Shown here piece after piece: positions 9,877-20,717 of a stretch of DNA of 64,000 nucleotides. The translations under genes were made by a program, and so were the position numbers. This DNA comes from Bathynomus jamesi (lineage: Eukaryota; Arthropoda; Malacostraca; Isopoda; Cirolanidae), in the NCBI GenBank assembly GCA_023014485.1, contig JAJOZX010000995.1:901001-965000 (forward strand). The letters run 5' to 3'. Position 1 is the first letter of the stretch, and every line of letters begins with the position of its first letter. The notes under the pieces were generated by a model. That model saw nothing but the letters and a program-made list of their open reading frames with translations, had not been told where the DNA came from and ran no database searches.

Positions 9877-12800
9877 AATTGAATTGAATTGAATAACCAT
9901 TATTAATAATAAAATAAATACATTCGTTTTACAATTTACAATGACGTGAATAATTGTGAAGTTCGACTTAATAATTTAATTTGACCCTTAAGCTTTAGGG
10001 TTTTACTGGGCTCTTATTAAAAATAAACAGCTAGTTGTTAAGTTATTAATTAATAATAAATAAATAAATAAGTAAATAAGTATTAGTAATAGTTAAAGCA
10101 TGTATTAATCTTAAATTATCACTACTGACATGACAAATGCAAGGTCACCATTGAAGGCATTATACCAGTACCATACAAAGAAACCAATATTATACATGAG
10201 AAATAAGAACTGAACAATCCCAAGAAATGTGTTTTTAATACTAGATTACACACGAGAAATTAATAGTTAGTAAACAATATTAATGGACATTAATCCTAGA
10301 TTTTGTTAGTATGCCATTATTAATCGGGATTTCAACTTGGTTTTAAACAAATTTACATTCACAATATTTTTTATATCGGCATTTAAGTCATTCCATAGTT
10401 TCAATCCAATGAAAATGGATAGTTTTTGAAATGAAAACAATCTAAATTGAGAGATAACAAGCTTTGATCTATTTCTGGTCTGATACGAGTGGATTTCTTG
10501 ACGAGTTACAAAATATCTATTTACCCATTGTAAATTAATGATTTTGTTCTTACACTTGTAAATAAAAATAAAATGTGCCAGTTTGATAACATCATTGAGC
10601 TTTAGTACGTTTAGCTCTTTAAATAATGCACTAGAGTGATCAAGGAAATCAGCATCAGATAATAACCTTATTGCTCGTTTTTGGATGACAAAAATACCAT
10701 TTAATGCGTTGTTAGCGGAGTTTCCCCAAACGAGGGTGCAGTACATTATATAAGGAAGAACAAGTTTAAACATTATAAGGACGCTCCTTGAAATCTTTTC
10801 GCGATATAATTTACATGATCACTCCATTGCAAATTCTTATCTAGCATTACACCAAGAAATTTTGTTACAGTATACTCCTTTATAGCGATTTCATTAACAT
10901 TAAGTTCATCAAGATATACATTTCTTTTATTAGTAAAAAATCATGAAATTTGTTTTACTGATATTTAGGAAGAGTTTATTGGTGGTCAACTATTTCATTA
11001 CATTGATGAATTCTGAATTAAATATATTCTTAGCTGAATTAACATCTTTGCAAGAAAAAGAGAGTTGTATTATCTGCAAACATTATGAAGTTCAGTACAT
11101 CAGATGAACGTGGAAGGTCATTTATATAAAATAAAAATAACAGTGAGCCCAGAACTGAGCCCTGTGGCACACCATGTTTAACAAGCACTTTACTGATACA
11201 AAATGATATCTATTGGACAAATAACTTTTAAACCAATCACTGATTGCTCCTCTAAAGCTGTAACAATATAATTTATTAAGTCGAATATTATGGTCTATTA
11301 CATCAAACACCTTACTCAAATCCATAAATACTGATATCATTATTTCTTTGTTCTCTTTAGCTATATTTGCAATTTCCATAAGATTTTAAATAGCCATTTC
11401 CGTTGTTTTATTATTACGGAAGCCATATTGATTTGGAGATAATAAGTTGTAGGATTCTAAATATCGCTGCGTTCTGCTCTTTACAATTTTTTCAAAAACT
11501 TTGCTGAACACAGGTAATGAGCACACCGGCCTGTAATTTGTTGCTAGTGTAGGATCACCCCCTTTAAAAAGAGGTGTCATACAACCAGTTTTTAGCATTG
11601 ATGGGAATATTTCTTTGGAAATACTTTGATTGATAATTTTAGCCAAAGTTACAGATATCTTATCTTTAACAAGTTTCAATATAGGTACAGGAATGTTAAG
11701 AATGTTATTTTTTGTATTTTTTAATTTACCAATAATATTCCAGACCTCAGAAGAGGTAGCAGGAACAAAAGAATATGAATTTAGTGAGCTGGTGGTAGAT
11801 ATTCTAGAGGTGAGTGATCATTATTTAGTAATTGTGAGCGAAGCTTATCCGCTATTGAAGTAAAATGTGCATTTAAAGAGTCTGCAATAGCAGTATCATC
11901 AGTAATTTCTTGTTATCAACATTTAATTTCTCTATTGAATTTTTCTTAATTTGTTTTCCAAGAAGATTGTTTATGGTTGTCCAAGTGTTTTTCATGTCTC
12001 TTTTATGTTTGGAAAATTGATTGTTATAGTAGTTATATTTTGCAATTTTGATTATTTTAGTTAATTTGTTTCTGTATTGAGAATATTGTGTTTTAAGAAT
12101 TTTGCTCTGTAATTGCAATTTGAATAATTTATATCTGTTCTTTATTGAAGTGATAATTCCTGGAGTGATCCATGGATTTGCGACACTTTTGGGCGAAACT
12201 GTTTTTCTCCTTAAAGGAAAGCAAATATTAAAAATATGGAATAAGGTGTCATAGAAGAACTGAAACATATGATCTGGGTCATTTATAGGTTCGTCACAGT
12301 CAAATCGAGTATTTTCTACAGCCCCAATAAATTTTCTTTTGTTAACCTCTGAGAATATTCTGTAATCAATAGTTGTTTTGTCCGCAACCTGAACAAAGTT
12401 ATTGAATATAGCGTAAGTAGGAAAATGATCACTGATGTTTGTGGTTATAATTCCAGAATTTACGAGGGCATTGCTATTTACAAATATATTATCAATCGTA
12501 GATTCTGTTATTCGATTACCATAGTTGCAGACTTGAGTGGATTTGGTAATAGTATGACTAAGATAGAAAGTATTCATTAAGTTTAAAAATTTATGAGAGA
12601 TTGCTTCAGATTGCAAATTGATATTGAAGTCACCCGCAACTATGGCATTCGATTTATGGAAGTTGCATAACATGTTATCTAAGTGAATTAAAAAGCTATT
12701 GATATTAGTATTAGGTGGTCTATATATTGCATGGACAGAATATACATTACTTTTGTCTTTTATATTAACAATCAGGTTTTCATTATCACTATTACATACA

Positions 12801-13195
12801 GAAAATACTTCGTTAGAATCGTAAGTTTGACGCACATACACAGAGATACCCCCACCAATCTGACCATCTCTTACAGTATGATAAGCAACGTAATTATCTA
12901 TATTATGCAGATTTTTAATACTACTATTTAACCAGGTTTCCGTGAGAATTATAGCACTAAATTTGACCGTAGAAGTTTCAAAAGGGCCAATAAGTAGTTA
13001 TAGTTCCTAGGTAAGCTTCGAATGTTTAGAGTTAGCACTGAAAGATTTTTATAAATATCTTTTTGTAATACAAAGGTATTAAACTCATCTATCGATGAGA
13101 CCATGCAATTGCCTATACCAGATTCCTGTTCTAGATTCTCTAAACTGGATATAGTATTTTTTGGTAATGAATTGAAATGGTTAATACATGGTTAA
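9877..13195 (-). mobile_element. L2/CR1-like LINE on the minus strand, inserted into LINE X
   Basis: Endonuclease, reverse transcriptase and a C-terminal region occur in order on the minus strand. The 3-prime end (low coordinates) has an AATTGAATTG microsatellite tail at about 9877-9895. Its last 150 bp recur as an isolated fragment at 59796-59953, which defines the 3-prime end of the family. Many stops break the reading frame. A clear target duplication was not found. Confidence 0.85.
10306..13150 (-). pseudogene. L2/CR1-like LINE ORF2 (endonuclease plus reverse transcriptase), decayed
   Basis: Read from 13150 down, pieces run LTLNIRSL, TETWLNSSI and GGGISVYVRQ of an APE-type endonuclease. 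AIYRPPNTNIN, VAGDFNIN and ISDHFPTY (catalytic ND and SDH blocks) lie between about 12720 and 12400. The reverse transcriptase follows: MTPLFKGGD, NYRPVCSLPVFSKVFEK, NQYGFRNNKTTEMAI and MDLSKVFDVIDH at about 11590-11310. The catalytic YADD block is lost or unreadable. The last piece (10773-10306) is the typical C-terminal region with WGNSANNALNGIFVIQKRAIR. It is spread over several frames and cannot be active. Confidence 0.88.
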
Positions 13196-14239
13196 TACAT
13201 GGTTCACATAAATGCATCTTACACACTATATAATCTTTCCAAAATTGAAAAATCAACGGCAGCAACTTCAACAGCCTTGGAATCCCCTGAGGAGGGGACC
13301 ATAAATGTTCCGACTTCTGGCTCTCCCGCTGCCGATACCGGAAAATCAGACATGGGCAGCGGTACTGGTTCTGCTACTGCCTATTCGAGATGTTCTGGGT
13401 ATCTGCCTCATTCATTTTTCATAAACTTCTGCAACATTCGTGCCATTTCCTCAAATTTTCAATCTGTTGAACACCATCTCTCCTCCTCTAAACTTCACCT
13501 TCCCTTCCTCACTGAAACTCAGGTATCTCCTACTTTCTGTACACAAAATTTCACTCCAAAGGTGGATGTTGCATATATGTACGCAATGACCTAACTTGTT
13601 CTCGCATTCCCATACTTGAATCCTCCGAATTCTATACCTCTGGCTACGGCTTACATGCCACTCTCAAACTAAATACACCTTCGCTGTTTACCTTTCTCCT
13701 AATTCTACTAACTATCGAAAATTCTTTGACTACCTCGCTTCCAAAGTGGAATACATTCTTACCCACTCTCCCTTTGCTGAAATCTCCATTTTAGGAGATT
13801 TCAATGTTCACCACCACCTTTGGTTTTCCTCCCATTTCACAAACATCCCTGATGAACTAGCTTACAATTTTTTTTATCCTAAATAACCTAGAGCAGGTTG
13901 TACAGCACCCTACTCATATCCCCGATCGCCTTGAGATAGCCCCAACATTCTGGATTTATTTCTCACTTCTCATCCTTCTTCTTACTCTGTCAAACTTTTT
14001 TCTCCGTTGGGCTTCTCCGACCACGATTTTAGATCTGTTTCCTGTCCTATCACTCCAGTTCGACCTTTGGATCCTCCCAAGAGGAGACGCCTATAGCACT
14101 TTCGTGCCGCTCATTGGGAAGCCCTTAGGCAGTACTTCTCTGATTTCCCATGGAATGATTACTGCTTCCGTGGCAGGGGCCCCTCCGGGTGCGCTGAGCA
14201 CGTCATGGGGGAGATTCTCTCGGGTATGGAGGCGTACAT
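13196..14239 (+). pseudogene. LINE X endonuclease domain, 5-prime half
   Basis: The stretch around 13415-13590 reads FFINFCNIRAISSNFQSVEHHL, then LPFLTETQVS, the N-terminal part of a LINE APE endonuclease. Shifted frames downstream continue with FAEISILGDFNVHHHLWF near 13770-13830 and an SDH block near 14010. The protein would nick target DNA for target-primed reverse transcription. The reading frame is broken several times, then cut at 14239 by the 3.16-kb transposon. The continuation is at 17409. The family resembles Jockey-like LINEs that are common in decapods, from memory. Confidence 0.8.
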
Positions 14240-17200
14240 TAGGGCGGAGTGAAAAACTCATTTTTCGAATTTTCAAATTGGCTAGTGTGGAAAATATGTG
14301 GAGTAGTAAGGAAATAAGCTGGTATAAATTTAAAATCATAACATTAATATCTTCAGGTGCCACAATGACCTTCAATATTGAAAAAAATTGAAAAAAGCAG
14401 ATTTTAACCAATAATTACAGAAGAGTCCACGATGCACAATAGACAAGAATTTATTCACACTTGTATAAAAATAGCTCAGTCAACCTTTAAAAAAAGTTTC
14501 TATTCTCTAAAAACAGTTTTCTATAGTCAGCTCACTCAGCTGTCACGTGAGTACCTCGGTTCAGTGTAGCTGTCGCTCTCGTAGCAGGTGGGTGTTCTGT
14601 TGTTGGCGTTACTCAGATAGTCTAAACTATATTTCTTATATATTTTGCATTTCTGTATTGTGTTGCCCTAAGTTTGCCATGTACTATTAACTGAAATTAA
14701 CGTATAATTGATATTAGCTCTTTCTTTTTCAGATTTGTATACTTTCAAAATGTCTCGAGTTTGTGCAAAATCAACCAGGGCCTCAACTGAGTGCCCATGT
14801 TTGGTATGGGGGAAGATTTGTGGCACAGGAATCTTCCTACATACGAAGGAGTTTTTAAATATTACTTGTTTGTAAGAAACGATTTGAAACAGAATACTAA
14901 TAAAGATCCTTCAATATCTCAAATATTAGAACAAGTTGTTGATAAATTGAAAACAATTTGGGAAAGTGCTTCCGTCCCAATTCTGTCAGACAGGCGAATT
15001 GAAACAATGTTCAGAAGCTACCACGAAAAGTATTGTCATTATGAAGCCATACCAAAGCAGAAAAAATTCTGAAGCTTACAAAGCAAAGATTGATATCTTC
15101 AAAAAAGAAGCACACACGAAACTTTTTGACATTGCAGCGTGCAAGTGCAAAGTACTAACACAATGTTCTTGTCCCAAAGAAAAAACGGTTCCAAACGAAG
15201 AAGTGACGTTCCTCTTAGATCAAAGGAGTGAAAGAAAACTGTTTATTGATAGAGTAGATATTACACTCTCAAAGAAAAAAGCATCTACGTTGCTAAGAAA
15301 GCAAAAAGAAGCTGTGAGGCTCACCAAAGAATCTTCACAGGAGAAATTGCAGGATACAAATGTTGAATTATCATCATCGACATCAAATAGTGAAAGTGAA
15401 TCTGGCGAAATATCAGACGATACATTTCCAGAGCCAGTTAGCTCGAAGAGAAAGCTCGAACAACCTGAAGAACAATTATTCAAGAAAAGGAAAACTACAA
15501 ATCTACCTTCAGTGGCTACTGCTTGTGACAGGACTGCAGTTTCAGATCGAGCTGCAGCATTCATTGTTAGTGCAGTATTGCAAGATATTGGAGAAGTTTC
15601 TATTGACAATACATCTGAAGTAGTGGATAGGAGTAAAATCAGAAGAGAAAGACAAAAGAAGAGATCAGAAATTATGAAAGATCAAAATCAGGTCCCAATC
15701 AGAGGAATCTATTTTGATGGTCGAAAAGATTCTACACTCTTCCAAGAAAAAAAAGAGTCCAAAGTATATCAGAAGAAGGTAACAGAAGAACATATCACTT
15801 TAGTGAGAGAACCTGGTTCAGATTATTTGGGCCATTATTCTGTGAATTCTGGATCAGCTGAAGAAATATGTAAAGGAATGTTTGAGTATATTGGAAATAA
15901 TGACATGAACCTGGAAAACCTTGTTGCCATTGGATGCGATGGTGCAGCAGTCAACACTGGAGAAAAGGGAGGCGTTATAAGGCTTATAGAATTGAAGCTG
16001 AAGAAGCCAGTTCAACATTTAGTGTGCCAGCTCCATGCCAATGAATTGCCATTACGCCATTTAGTTGCAAAGCTGGATGGAAAAACATCTGGCCCCCGCG
16101 GATTCACCGGTCCTATTGGCAGGGAATTAGAGAACTGTGAGAGTCTTCCTATTGTCGAGTTTGAAAGGATTGATGCTGAGGAACCAACTGTAGACTGTGA
16201 AGATCTTAGCACCGACCAAAAATATCTAATTGATATTCATCAGGCCATAACAAAGGGATATTGCTCTCCAATCTTGCTCATCGTAGTCCAGGCAAAATGG
16301 CACATTCACGATGGCTGACTACAGCAAATCGTTTGCTTCGTCTATACGTTTCAACTGTAAGTCCATCTGAGAACCTCATGAACATTGCTTCTTTTATAAT
16401 GAAGGTCTACATCCCAATGTGGTTTTCTATTAAGCAAATTACGTCTTTTGTCAATGGCTCAAAACATGTTTTCAAAACTATTGAACTAACAAGAACACTG
16501 AATGACGAAGTAAAGGATATTGTAAACCCTGTCATACAAAGAAATGCATTTTTTGCAAATCCAGAAAATATTCTAGCATCAATGATTCATGATGACCGCA
16601 GCGCCATAAGAGAATTAGCGTGGAGGCGAATAAAGAAAGCAAGGCAAACAAACAAGGAAAAAGTTGTGAGGCGTTTCACAGTACCTGTTATTCAATTTGA
16701 AGCTACTGATTATACTGATTTAATTAATTGGCAAAAATGCATTGTCACTGAACCACCTGTGACAAGACACCTGACAGAAAATGAGATTGAAGAATTCATA
16801 GAAAACAAGAGTACCCCTCCATTCGAGAAATTCCCTTGTCATACACAAGTAGTAGAAAGAATGGTAAAATTAGTGACTGAAGCATCATCAAAAGTATTTG
16901 GATTGAACGCGCGAGATGGCTTCATAAGATCAACACTTCAGTCACGTAAAAAAATGCCATCATTCGAAAGTAAAGCTGAATATAAAGTTTAAATAAAACG
17001 TTAATAGAAAAAAACATGCGCAAGGATGGGTGGTTGGGAGGGCATGGGTGGAGCTCGACACGCAGCCACCTCCTCGTGGTGAGTTGTGGATTATTTAGAT
17101 CATTAATCAAAAGAACATTGATCTAAATAAACTAAGAGCTGCGTAATTCAGTAACTATTTTGGTAATTGGAACACTTAATATATAATAATAACAAGTAAG

Positions 17201-17400
17201 TTTCAGTTATTGTACTAATGCAGAATATAAGAAAATCATTATATTTCACTTTTTTCGACGGCTTTGTGGCACCTGAAGATATAATTTCGCAGGACTAATA
17301 TTTATGCACAGTCATTATCTATAGCACCCACATATTTTCCGCACTAGCCATATTTGAATTTCGAAAATAAGTTTAAAAACCTCATTTTCGATCCGCCCTA
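14240..17400 (+). mobile_element. hAT-like transposon of unusual type with 8-bp target duplication
   Basis: The 3161-bp element starts TAGGGCGGAGTGAAAAACTC and ends with the complement of TAGGGCGGATCGAAAATGAG. It is flanked by GCGTACAT at 14232-14239 and 17401-17408. The two ends share inverted similarity over roughly 150 bp, including a block with CTAGTG/CACTAG and GGTGCCAC/GTGGCACC. The duplication length and TAGGG ends fit hAT. The transposase lacks the usual hAT C-terminal signature, so superfamily placement is an inference. Confidence 0.9.
14750..16992 (+). pseudogene. Transposase-like protein, hAT-type RNase H core, divergent C-terminus
   Basis: The coding region lies in three shifted blocks (14791-15072, 14966-16318, 16261-16992). 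The first possible start, MSRVCAKSTRAS at 14750, is in another frame. A cysteine-rich strip CKCKVLTQCSCPKEK is near the N-terminus, then a low-complexity SSSTSNSESESGE. The core shows YFDGRKDST (likely first acid), AIGCDGAAVNTG (second acid) and CQLHANELPLRHL, matching the hAT CxxH motif. PGKMAHSRWLTTANR follows, and HTQVVERMVKLV may carry the final glutamate. It ends LQSRKKMPSFESKAEYKV without the ERxFS dimerisation motif. I recall similar proteins annotated as uncharacterised in several arthropods. Confidence 0.75.
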
Positions 17401-17408
17401 GCGTACAT

Positions 17409-18253
17409 CCCATATTCTATTCCTACTACTAATACTAAAAAAACTTTGGTTTAATTTTGCTTGTTCTAATGCTATCCGCAACAGAGAGGAACCACTTTGC
17501 TTATATTTCTGCCCGGAATCGTGCAAAATCTGTTCTTCGACTCGCCAAAAATTACTTCATCAGACAAAAATGTGAAAACCTATCCAATTCTTATTCTTCT
17601 CGATATTTCTGGCACTTCGCCAAGAACCTCTCCAACAACTTTACTTCTTTTTCTTTACCTCCTCTTTTCCATTCTGATGTCTCAATTGCCGTCTCTTCTG
17701 ATAAAGCTAAACTCTTTGCTCAAACTTTCACTTCCAACTCAACCCTGAATGATTCCGGTGCTGTTCCTCCATCTCCTCCTCCCTCTGACTTAATTATGTC
17801 TGAAATTAGAATCTCTTCCAAAGATGTTTTTTCTGTCATATCTCGGTTGGACTCTAGGAAGGCGTACGGTCCTGATGGTGTGATGGTGTCCCTCCTGTTG
17901 TTCTCAAGAACTGTGCATCTGTGCTGACACCATGCCTAGGCAAACCCTTTCGTCTTTGTCTTTCATCTGACACTTTTCAACCTTCCAACTATCGTGCAAT
18001 TGCTTCGATTTCTTGCCTTTCTAAAGTTTCTGAATCTATCCTTAATAGGAAGATCCTGAAATACCTCTCCACTCAATTTTCTTTCAGTCCGCAAAGGACG
18101 TTCAACTGGCGATCTTCTTGCATGCATATCTCTCTCACTCTTGGTCATCGAAAGGGTTTGCATCATTCGTCAGCCAGACTCTCTACTGAACGGAGGCATT
18201 TCCTGAGCTCTCTGATATTGCGTCTACTTTTGCATATTGCTAATAATTTGCTC
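17409..18253 (+). pseudogene. LINE X linker and start of reverse transcriptase, copy 1
   Basis: This is the continuation of LINE X after the transposon. It reads ISARNRAKSVLRLAKNYFIR, then FWHFAKNLSNNFTSFSLPPL, LFAQTFTSNSTL and RLDSRKAYGPDGV, the PDG block at the start of LINE reverse transcriptases. After a frame change it continues TPCLGKPFRLCLSS, NYRAIASISCLSKVSESILN. The usual GDRxxPSNYRPI block is shortened and the palm domain is missing. It is non-functional. Confidence 0.85.
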
Positions 18254-18510
18254 AAACTATTTTGGTAATTGGAACACTTAATATATAATAATAACAAGTA
18301 AGTTTCAGTTATTGTACTAATGCAGAATATAAGAAAATCATTATATTTCACTTTTTTCGACGGCTTTGTGGCACCTGAAGATATAATTTCGCAGGACAAA
18401 TATTTATGCACATTCATTATCTATAGCACCCACATATTTTCCGCACTAGCCATATTTGAATTTCGAAAATAAGTTTAAAAACCTCATTTTCGATCCGCCC
18501 TAGCGTACAT

Positions 18511-19348
18511 CCCATATTCTATTCCTACTACTAATACTAAAAAAACTTTGGTTTAATTTTGCTTGTTCTAATGCTATCCGCAACAGAGAGGAACCACTTT
18601 GCTTATATTTCTGCCGGAATCGTGCAAAATCTGTTCTTCGACTCGCCAAAAATTACTTCATCAGACAAAAATGTGAAAACCTATCCAATTCTTATTCTTC
18701 TCGATATTTCTGGCACTTCGCCAAGAACCTCTCCAACAACTTTACTTTTTTCTTTACCTCCTCTTTTCCATTCTGATGTCTCAATTGCCGTCTCTTCTGA
18801 TAAAGCTAAACTCTTTGCTCAAACTTTCACTTCCAACTCAACCCTGAATGATTCCGGTGCTGTTCCTCCATCTCCTCCTCCCTCTGACTTAATTATGTCT
18901 GAAATTAGAATCTCTTCCAAAGATGTTTTTTCTGTCATATCTCGGTTGGACTCTAGGAAGGCGTACGGTCCTGATGGTGTGATGGTGTCCCTCCTGTTGT
19001 TCTCAAGAACTGTGCATCTGTGCTGACACCATGCCTAGGCAAACCCTTTCGTCTTTGTCTTTCATCTGACACTTTTCAACCTTCCAACTATCGTGCAATT
19101 GCTTCGATTTCTTGCCTTTCTAAAGTTTCTGAATCTATCCTTAATAGGAAGATCCTGAAATACCTCTCCACTCAATTTTCTTTCAGTCCGCAAAGGACGT
19201 TCAACTGGCGATCTTCTTGCATGCATATCTCTCTCACTCTTGGTCATCGAAAGGGTTTGCATCATTCGTCAGCCAGACTCTCTACTGAACGGAGGCATTT
19301 CCTGAGCTCTCTGATATTGCGTCTACTTTTGCATATTGCTAATAATTT
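18511..19348 (+). pseudogene. LINE X linker and start of reverse transcriptase, duplicated copy
   Basis: This is the second copy within the tandem duplication, with the same readable motifs (AYGPDGV, NYRAIASISCLSK). A 1-base loss near 18614, in the GCCCGGAAT-to-GCCGGAAT change, moves part of it to another frame. Confidence 0.85.
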
Positions 19349-19511
19349 TACTTTTGGAAAATTTTGAATTTTATATAATTGTGTTTATATTCACATTGTT
19401 ATAGTTAAGTAATTGAATATTAGTGGTTTTTAGCGATTTAGAAGTTTTCATAGCGTGCCGGCTTAATTTAACTTAAACTTGTGACGGTTATAAACTAATT
19501 TTAATTGCGCG

Positions 19512-20693
19512 ATGCCGTCGCAGAAAGCGTCGTGTGTTAGGTGTGGGTAAACCGATGGTATTCGGGTTTTAAAGATTATAACGGCGGTCCTATGGCGATT
19601 ACCGAGAGATCAGTTTGTTTCTTTTGCGAGTTAAGGGAGGAAATAGTTGACATAAAACGCAGTGTACGTGAGGTAGCGGAAGGACTTGCAACGCTTGATG
19701 AGGGCAGGGGTAGGGTTACGTTTGACGAAAGCCGAACCAATACTAACGCTGAAGACGTTATTAATTTGAAGGGTGAGGTGCATAACCTAGTTTCTAGTTT
19801 AGGTAGCTTATCGGGAAGGTTGGATAGAGTTGAGGAAGGGGTTAAGGTTGGTCCGAGATTAGTAGATGGGGAGGGATTTAGAGAAGTTAAGGGCGGAGCT
19901 AGGCCGCGTACGTTAGGTGATAGGAATCCCCCCCCCCCTATCGAGGTTTCGAACCCTTTCGCCCATTTGGAAAGGGACGTGAATGAGGGGGAAACTATTT
20001 TAATTGGGGACTCTTTAGTGCGCTATATGGACACAGAGTTCGTTGAACGGCATCCAACTAGGGTGGCCGGCTTTAGGCGGACAGTCCGTCTTTGGAGCAC
20101 TCTGTCCTTAGGGTGGCCATTTCCAAATTTCCAAAAAGGAGGACACTGCGTATGTGGCTGTACGGTAACATAATATATATATGCTAACGTACGGCCACAT
20201 ACGCAGTGTCCTCCTTTTTAAATGGCCACCCTACATCCAACCAAGAGGAGGAGGGTCTGTCTCCCAGGGGCCAGGGTTGACAGAGTTAGAGACGAAGTGG
20301 ACAGGATTGACGTTGCCTCCCGTCACTCGATGTTGGTGACGATGGTAGGGGGCAACGACTCGTATAGGCCCGATACGAGAGTGCCTGACCTTTTGGAGAG
20401 ATATAAGCGGTTAATTAGGTCCCTAAAGGCGAGGTCAGATAGGTCTTTAGTTCTAGGTTTACCCCTAGGCACGGTTTGGGTCGTTTAAAACGATATATTT
20501 TAATACTAAATTAAAAGAGATTTGTGCTGAGGAAAATGTACCCTTCGTAAAGCTGTGGTCCGAATTCAGTGATCCTAGCCTTTTTATAAACGATGGGGTG
20601 CATTTTAATGAAATAGGTAATGCTAGGCTAGGTAAGTTAATTGACGAAAACGTACGAAAGCTGTATAGGTCGGGAAACGCGTGCCCGACGTGA
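19512..20693 (+). pseudogene. CR1-like ORF1 with SGNH esterase domain, split by a MITE
   Basis: It begins MPSQKASCVRCG at 19512, then shifts frame near 19548 and reads SVCFFCELREEIVDIKRSV, so a CxxC/CxxC finger is followed by a coiled-coil-like stretch. The C-terminal half is an SGNH/GDSL hydrolase: IGDSLVRY (block I), then a hAT MITE at 20059-20233. VGGNDSY (block III, GxND) and FINDGVHFNEIG (block V, DxxH) follow. CR1 ORF1 proteins are known to carry such an esterase. A further shift falls near 20485. The stop is at 20691. Confidence 0.85.
20059..20233 (+). mobile_element. hAT MITE, 175 bp, perfect 8-bp target duplication
   Basis: The ends are TAGGGTGGCC and GGCCACCCTA. CATCCAAC lies on both sides (20051-20058 and 20234-20241). 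The interior is a long imperfect palindrome (CACTGCGTATGTGGC with its complement) around a short TA core. It interrupts the SGNH domain of ORF1 exactly between residues of a proline-threonine pair. A second copy is at 37513-37726. Confidence 0.95.
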
Positions 20694-20717
20694 AAAAGTA
20701 GTTTAAAACGCCGGCCC

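Larger units (their letters stand above)
17152..19348 (+). repeat. Tandem duplication, two copies of about 1.1 kb
   Basis: The segment starting near 17152 recurs from about 18254 with an offset of 1102 bp that falls to 1099 bp after a 3-base loss near 18745. Each copy contains the last 250 bp of the hAT-like transposon, the target duplication GCGTACAT and the same LINE X chunk. Copies differ by only a few bases. This is a direct duplication after the transposon inserted, or an assembly artefact. Confidence 0.93.
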
